A stretch of 14,386 bases of DNA. Origin: Candidatus Cloacimonadota bacterium (lineage in GTDB: Bacteria > Cloacimonadota > Cloacimonadia > Cloacimonadales > WRIO01). The first letter of the stretch is position 1. The number at the start of each line of letters is the position of its first letter. Positions 14,130 to 14,386 of this stretch are shown piece by piece. The notes below the pieces were generated by a model that saw nothing but the letters and a program-made list of their open reading frames with translations, did no database searches and was not told the DNA's origin. The stretch spans positions 1 through 14,386 of the forward strand of contig JALNXV010000045.1 of the NCBI GenBank assembly GCA_023230175.1. The letters are read 5' to 3'. Made by a program: the position numbers and the translations under genes.

Positions 14130-14386
14130 TTAAAAAAACCATCTATAATCAATTAACAATGAGCGATCAAAAATTTCATTATTAGGTTTATTTTTTAATA
14201 AATCATGTAATAATAATTTTAAGGAAAGTTGTTCATTAATCTTCATTTCTATAGCTGCATTTAAATATCCTTTACCATCTCCACCTATTAGGTTTGATTT
14301 TTCTTTATCATTTAAAGCAAAAGAATAATCAGCAAAAAAAGTAAGATTCTGACCTATTGTTTTATAAACTCCCGTAAAAATATCAA
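14130..14386 (-). CDS. C-terminal part of an outer-membrane beta-barrel protein
   Basis: An open frame runs in from the right edge and stops at 14130-14132, giving the last 84 residues of a longer protein. Alternating polar and hydrophobic strands are visible: DIFTGVYKTIGQNLTFFADY, GYLNAAIEMKINEQLSLKLL and SLLIDYRWFF. The protein ends in Phe, the usual C-terminal signal of outer-membrane barrels. The segments KGYLNAAI and LLLHDLLKNK recall the last strands of YjbH-like or related FCB barrel proteins, where a D-LL-N motif precedes the final strand. It lies 9 bp upstream of the DUF3098-like gene in the same direction. The N-terminus and full size are outside the window. Confidence 0.65.
   Translation of the reverse strand, partial: DIFTGVYKTIGQNLTFFADYSFALNDKEKSNLIGGDGKGYLNAAIEMKINEQLSLKLLLHDLLKNKPNNEIFDRSLLIDYRWFF

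Noticed and set aside
1..14386. Mobile element, prophage or defence system
   Set aside because: No transposase, integrase, toxin-antitoxin, restriction or phage genes are recognisable; the genes are housekeeping or envelope types, and I see no abrupt composition change by eye.

Overview
The window is AT-rich diderm bacterial DNA. Envelope genes (LptE-like lipoprotein, LolA-like carrier, the C-terminus of an outer-membrane barrel protein) show a Gram-negative cell plan. The gene mix (DUF58 protein beside a two-helix DUF3098-like protein, an LptE-like protein without close enterobacterial resemblance, a barrel protein ending in an aromatic residue) suggests the FCB group; Cloacimonadota is my best guess. 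That placement is inference, because there is no rRNA gene.

Layout. Positions 1-158 hold a two-module tandem repeat of hairpin elements, one of which is a convincing rho-independent terminator for the leftward operon. Positions 166-5438 (minus strand) form a four-gene export operon: a membrane-anchored protein with an HlyD-like helical hairpin and NEW3-like domains, an ABC ATPase, and two six-helix ABC-2 permeases. Positions 5439-5936 are a very AT-rich non-coding gap between divergent operons. The gap carries three perfect DnaA boxes, three near matches and a large dyad, so it is a candidate replication origin. Positions 5937-13057 (plus strand) are a tightly packed run: LptE-like lipoprotein, RsuA/RluB-type pseudouridine synthase, YchF-like P-loop protein, FtsK/SpoIIIE translocase, LolA, mannose-1-phosphate guanylyltransferase and a DMT transporter. 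Positions 13054-14386 (minus strand) hold a DUF58 protein, a small DUF3098-like membrane protein and the 3' end of an outer-membrane barrel gene, converging on the previous run.

The most notable signals are non-coding. A perfect 16-bp parS-type ParB site lies inside the mannose-1-phosphate guanylyltransferase gene, and a 15/16 match lies inside the DUF58 gene 1.5 kb away. With the DnaA-box cluster about 6 kb to the left, they suggest that this window is the origin/segregation domain of the chromosome, although dnaA, dnaN and parAB are not in view. Hand counts of G and C do not show the clean skew switch expected at an origin, so the origin call is still a hypothesis.

Functionally, the rightward run mixes envelope building (LptE, LolA, GDP-mannose supply) with chromosome translocation (FtsK) and RNA/ribosome factors. 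The leftward operon looks like a dedicated ABC exporter with its own periplasmic accessory protein and unknown substrate.
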